Origin: Planctomycetota bacterium
GTDB taxonomy: Bacteria; Planctomycetota; Planctomycetia; Pirellulales; Lacipirellulaceae
Length of the DNA: 10,245 nt
Assembly: GCA_022614705.1 (NCBI GenBank)
Contig: JAKEIB010000134.1
Span: 1-10,245 of the forward strand
Direction: 5' to 3'
The notes beneath the pieces were generated by a model. The model was not told the origin of the DNA and ran no database searches. It saw only the letters and a list, made by a program, of their open reading frames with translations. This document shows, piece after piece, positions 7,437 to 10,245 of this stretch; the first letter of the stretch is position 1, and each line of letters begins with the position of its first letter. Position numbers and translations under genes: made by a program.

Positions 7437-7572
7437 CGTAAATCCCAAAATCTAAGTCTGAAATCCGAAACAAATGCAAAATCAGAAGAAGAAATCACCA
7501 AACCCGAGAGTTTGAGTATTCTTTGTTCGATTTGGATTTGTTTCGGATTTCGATATTGGGATTTTGGATTTC
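7437..7572. repeat. Large imperfect inverted repeat (AAATCC... element)
   Basis: The left arm, 7440-7483, reads AAATCCCAAAATC, then GAAATCCGAAACAAAT. The right arm, 7529-7572, contains ATTTGTTTCGGATTTC and then GGGATTTTGGATTT, the inverted counterpart with scattered mismatches. Between them a smaller hairpin (CAAAC and GTTTG around CCGAGA) lies at about 7499-7514. The region is strongly AT-rich against GC-rich flanks. From memory this is a dispersed palindromic element common between genes in planctomycetes. Its right end touches the DUF1559 stop codon, so it may act as a 3' end structure for that minus-strand gene. Confidence 0.75.
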
Positions 7573-8589
7573 TTAAAAGTCGCCGACCACTTCCCCGCCG
7601 GCCCGCGTGCCGAGAGCTCGCCACGTGCCAATGCTGATGTTTTGGTTGACGGAGCGCACAGCGCCGTCCATCATCAGCGTGTTGACGATGCCATCGTGAT
7701 AGCTGCGCGAAGTAATCGCGGCGTACGTCGGCAGCGTGGCGCTGTTGCCTTCCTGGCGCGAGTTGTAGTCGATGTCGTAGGTTATGCCGCTAGACGTGAA
7801 GGGCACCACCGTATTGGGCGTGAAGATGGTCGTGAAGCCGCTGTGGTGGACGCGGCCGTCCGGCCATTCGGTGTGGCCGGTGTTGTCGTTGCGGTTCGGT
7901 CCGAGCTTCATTTGCCCGCCGATGGCAAATGCCGCGATTTGCGCCGGCGTACTGGGCGGCGTCGGGCCCGGATCGGCCGTATTGCGAACGTAGGGCGTGA
8001 ACGCCTTGACCTCACTGGCGCACAAGGAGTTGCTCAATCCATCGATCACCGCCGTGGGCCGCAAACGAGCATTGGGGAAAAACATGCCGTCGCCGCCCGC
8101 GCCGTTGGTCGGATTCCAGACCGCCCAGGTGCCGAAGTTGAAACCGTACGTGTGCGGGTACACGAACGGTTTGCCGCCGTTGGTGCGCACGGTGTCGTTG
8201 ACTTCGCTGGGACAGACGTAAATGGGGATGCGCGTTTGCGGCACACCCGTGTTGCCCTGCGCGTCCCAAGCCACTTCCAGATTGATGAGGACGTAAGCGT
8301 TGCCTTGTTCGACGTACGGCAAAATTCGCCCGTGCACTCCCCAGGAGCCGTTGTTGGTGCCGAACGTCGAGCCGATCGGAGCGAACATGCTGGGCGGATA
8401 ACGTTGGATCGTGCTCTCGAAATGATGAACGGCCAATCCGATCTGTTTCAAGTTGTTCTGGCATTGCACACGCGCCGCCGCCGCCCGAACTTTTTGCACT
8501 GCCGGCAGCAACAGGCCGATGAGAATCGCGATGATGGCGATGACCACAAGGAGTTCAATGAGGGTGAAGGCGGTCCGGCGCTGGTGCAT
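7573..8589 (-). CDS. DUF1559 prepilin-like protein (H-x9-DG)
   Basis: A 338-residue planctomycete DUF1559 protein. The start at 8589 gives a short basic leader (MHQRRTA) followed by the prepilin helix FTLIELLVVIAIIAILIGLLLPAVQ; cleavage by prepilin peptidase would fall after Ala7 (Gly is more usual), leaving an N-terminal Phe. The frame is open further upstream, to an ATG at 8718, but an added 43 residues would bury the leader, so 8589 is preferred. After the helix comes the family phrase CQNNLKQIGLAVHHFE. The C-terminus has the H-x9-DG signature (HDGIVNTLMMDG). These proteins resemble type II secretion pseudopilins and are thought to be envelope proteins of unclear role. A GGGA lies shortly upstream of the start. 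The gene diverges from the enolase-superfamily gene. Confidence 0.93.
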   Translation of the reverse strand: MHQRRTAFTLIELLVVIAIIAILIGLLLPAVQKVRAAAARVQCQNNLKQIGLAVHHFESTIQRYPPSMFAPIGSTFGTNNGSWGVHGRILPYVEQGNAYVLINLEVAWDAQGNTGVPQTRIPIYVCPSEVNDTVRTNGGKPFVYPHTYGFNFGTWAVWNPTNGAGGDGMFFPNARLRPTAVIDGLSNSLCASEVKAFTPYVRNTADPGPTPPSTPAQIAAFAIGGQMKLGPNRNDNTGHTEWPDGRVHHSGFTTIFTPNTVVPFTSSGITYDIDYNSRQEGNSATLPTYAAITSRSYHDGIVNTLMMDGAVRSVNQNISIGTWRALGTRAGGEVVGDF

Positions 8590-8778
8590 GGCATTTCCCG
8601 TTTGGCTGCGAACCATGAATATGTTCCAATAAGACGACGCAGTCCGCCTAAGCAAAAGGCAAGCCAAGCGCGGCAATGCACAACTCATTGCCGTGATGCG
8701 ACTTGCAGGGACACGCAAATCGGCGCCGTGCGGCGATTTGCGTATCGTGTCGTCACTCCTGGCGAGAGAATTGCCACC
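8590..8778. promoter_or_regulatory. Divergent regulatory region with two dyads
   Basis: This 189-bp gap separates the divergent DUF1559 and enolase-superfamily genes. It contains two perfect dyads: CGGCAATG (8671-8678) and CATTGCCG (8686-8693) with a 7-bp spacer, and ACGCAAATCG (8713-8722) and CGATTTGCGT (8734-8743) with an 11-bp spacer whose inner bases partly continue the pairing. The second ends 35 bp before the ATG at 8779, a typical operator position. The regulator is unknown; no transcription factor gene lies in the window. No clear sigma-70 promoter is seen. Confidence 0.5.
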
Positions 8779-10131
8779 ATGAAGCCAACCGATATCCGCA
8801 TCGAAGAGATTGCGTTTTCCTACGAGGATTTCCGTTATCGCACGCCCATCAAGTTTGGCGGCGTTGCCCTCGACCGCTGCACGCTGCTCAACGTCGACTG
8901 CGCCGTGTCCACGCGCGCCGGCAAAAGGGCCAAGGGTTTCGGCTCCATGCCGCTAGGCAACGTCTGGGCCTTTCCTTCCAAAAAACTGAGCTATGAACAG
9001 ACTTTGGCGGCGATGAAAGCGATGGTCGAGCGCATCGCGTCGATCGCGCGTAGCTACAAGGAATTCGGCCATCCCATCGACATCACCTGGGCGCTGGAGC
9101 CGCAATATGAGCAGGAATCGACGGCGGTGGAAGCGGCATTGCAGCTTTCGGAAAAGATTCCAGTGCTGTGCACGATGGTCGCCGCCAGCCCCTTCGACGC
9201 CGCCCTGCACGACGCCTTCGGCAAAGTGCACGGACTGAACTGTTACCACACGTATGGACCGTACTTCACAAGCCACGACCTGGGGCACTACCTGGGGGCC
9301 GAGTTTCAAGGCGAAACGCTGGACCGGTATGTCCACAAGCAACCGCAGCCGCGCTTGCCCCTCTATCACCTGGTGGGCGCTCTTGATCCACTGGAGGAAA
9401 AGGACATTGCCAAGCGCCTCGGCGACGGCTTGCCGGAGACGCTCGGCGAGTGGATTCGCCAGGATGGCTTGACGCACCTCAAAATCAAGCTCAACGGCGA
9501 CAACCTCGATTGGGACGTGCAACGTGTCGTCGGCGTGGACCGAGTGACCGGGAAGACACAAGAAGAGCGCAAGGTCACGCGCTGGTACTACTCCTTGGAC
9601 TTCAACGAGAAATGTCCCAACGTCGGTTACCTGCTCGAGTTCCTAAAGAAAGTGAAGGAACAAACGCCCGCAGGCTTCGAACGCATTCAGTACATCGAAC
9701 AGCCGACGGCGCGCGATCTCAAAGCGAACCGGCACAACGTCATGCATGAAGCCTCGAGAATCCGTCCGGTAGTGATCGACGAATCGCTGATCGACCTGGA
9801 GAGCATCCAGCTCGCTCGTGAAATGGGCTATACGGGCGCGGCCCTCAAGGCGTGCAAGGGCCAAACGCAATCGCTTTTGCTGGCAGCCGCTGCGCAAGAG
9901 TTCGGCATGTTCTTATGCGTGCAGGATCTAACTTGTCCGGGGGCTTCGCTTATCCACTCCGCCGGTCTTGCGGCCCATGTGCCCGGCGTGGCCGCCATTG
10001 AGTCGAACGCCCGCCAATACTGTCCCGCCGCGAATGTGCGGTGGGCCAAGCGTTTTCCAGGCATATTTCGCATCAGCGATGGCACGATGGCGACCGAAGC
10101 GTTGACCGGTCCGGGGCTCGGCGCCGTGTGA
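8779..10131 (+). CDS. Enolase superfamily protein (mandelate racemase/muconate lactonizing type)
   Basis: A 450-residue member of the enolase superfamily, which abstracts a proton alpha to a carboxylate in a Mg2+-dependent barrel active site. Visible landmarks: a K-x-K pair at 235-237 (THLKIKLNG); three acidic metal ligands at Asp274 (YSLDFN), Glu307 (YIEQPT) and Asp334 or Glu335 (VVIDES); and a further lysine at 357 or 360 (GAALKACKGQTQS). Two lysines on opposite sides match the muconate lactonizing/epimerase-type arrangement rather than the His-Asp pair of mandelate racemase. Spacing between the pairs is slightly long. The substrate cannot be named. The ATG at 8779 begins the conserved-looking IRIEEIAFSYEDF; a GAGAG lies just upstream. 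A short-chain dehydrogenase starts 26 bp after the stop, pointing to a sugar-acid or related catabolic operon. Cytoplasmic; no signal. Confidence 0.88.
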   Translation: MKPTDIRIEEIAFSYEDFRYRTPIKFGGVALDRCTLLNVDCAVSTRAGKRAKGFGSMPLGNVWAFPSKKLSYEQTLAAMKAMVERIASIARSYKEFGHPIDITWALEPQYEQESTAVEAALQLSEKIPVLCTMVAASPFDAALHDAFGKVHGLNCYHTYGPYFTSHDLGHYLGAEFQGETLDRYVHKQPQPRLPLYHLVGALDPLEEKDIAKRLGDGLPETLGEWIRQDGLTHLKIKLNGDNLDWDVQRVVGVDRVTGKTQEERKVTRWYYSLDFNEKCPNVGYLLEFLKKVKEQTPAGFERIQYIEQPTARDLKANRHNVMHEASRIRPVVIDESLIDLESIQLAREMGYTGAALKACKGQTQSLLLAAAAQEFGMFLCVQDLTCPGASLIHSAGLAAHVPGVAAIESNARQYCPAANVRWAKRFPGIFRISDGTMATEALTGPGLGAV

Positions 10132-10156
10132 AGTTTGATCACAAGGAGAAACTACC

Positions 10157-10245
10157 ATGACGAATGCTCGCAAGGTTGCTCTGGTCACCGGCAGCGCCAC
10201 CGGTATCGGCCGCGCTGCCGCGGTGCGCTTCGCCAAAGAGGGCTA
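10157..10245 (+). CDS. Short-chain dehydrogenase/reductase, 3' truncated by window
   Basis: The first 29 codons, plus two bases, of a short-chain dehydrogenase. The start is the ATG at 10157, preceded by AAGGAGA at 10143-10149. The N-terminus shows the Rossmann strand and the NAD(P)-binding glycine motif TGSATGIG (residues 11-18), which defines classical SDRs. It follows the enolase-superfamily gene by 26 bp on the same strand, so the two are probably cotranscribed; the dehydrogenase would oxidise or reduce a hydroxyl or ketone in the same pathway. The catalytic Ser, Tyr and Lys lie beyond the window. Confidence 0.9.
   Translation, partial: MTNARKVALVTGSATGIGRAAAVRFAKEG

Noticed and set aside
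8590..8718. Longer start for the DUF1559 protein at 8718
   Set aside because: It would add 43 residues before the prepilin leader and has no ribosome site; MHQRRTA plus FTLIELL at 8589 is the normal layout.
7564..8778. Upstream extension of the enolase-superfamily frame to 7564
   Set aside because: The extension is antisense to the DUF1559 gene and reads as shadow sequence; the conserved protein begins at the ATG at 8779.

Overview
The window looks like a chromosomal piece of a planctomycete (Planctomycetota). It has two Tat-exported DUF1501 proteins, a DUF1559 prepilin-like protein with the C-terminal H-x9-DG motif, a secreted FG-GAP/VCBS-type repeat protein, small secreted or lipid-anchored proteins, and intergenic repeats of a kind scattered through planctomycete genomes. 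Genes are GC-rich; several intergenic stretches (1411-1727 and 7437-7572) are clearly more AT-rich. Genus cannot be fixed from the sequence alone.

Layout. 1-1410 (+) DUF1501 protein, possibly cut at its 5' end. 1411-1727 is non-coding and packed with copies of an 11-base motif in both orientations, including a perfect 18-bp hairpin. 1728-2347 (+) is a small lipoprotein gene followed by a group I truncated haemoglobin. 2348-3200 is a long gene-poor stretch with a probable frameshifted gene remnant and three repeat or hairpin structures. 3201-4457 (+) is a secreted beta-propeller-type repeat protein carrying an in-frame copy of an intergenic repeat. 4469-5332 (-) is a secreted protein of unknown function, convergent with it. 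5459-5695 (+) is a small glycine-rich membrane protein with a good extended -10 promoter. 5774-7386 (-) is a second DUF1501 gene followed 5 bp later by a small two-helix membrane protein gene. 7437-7572 is a large imperfect inverted repeat. 7573-8589 (-) is the DUF1559 protein. 8590-8778 is a divergent regulatory region with two dyads. 8779-10131 (+) is an enolase-superfamily enzyme, followed by the first 29 codons of a short-chain dehydrogenase at 10157, probably one catabolic operon.

The genes do not form one obvious system. The metabolic unit is the enolase-superfamily protein plus dehydrogenase, which suggests sugar-acid or related carboxylate metabolism. The rest is typical planctomycete envelope and secreted protein content. 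The most interesting signals are non-coding: the 1437-1624 motif cluster, and the insertion of a dispersed repeat in frame into the gene at 3201. I found no convincing new defence, mobile or biosynthetic system.
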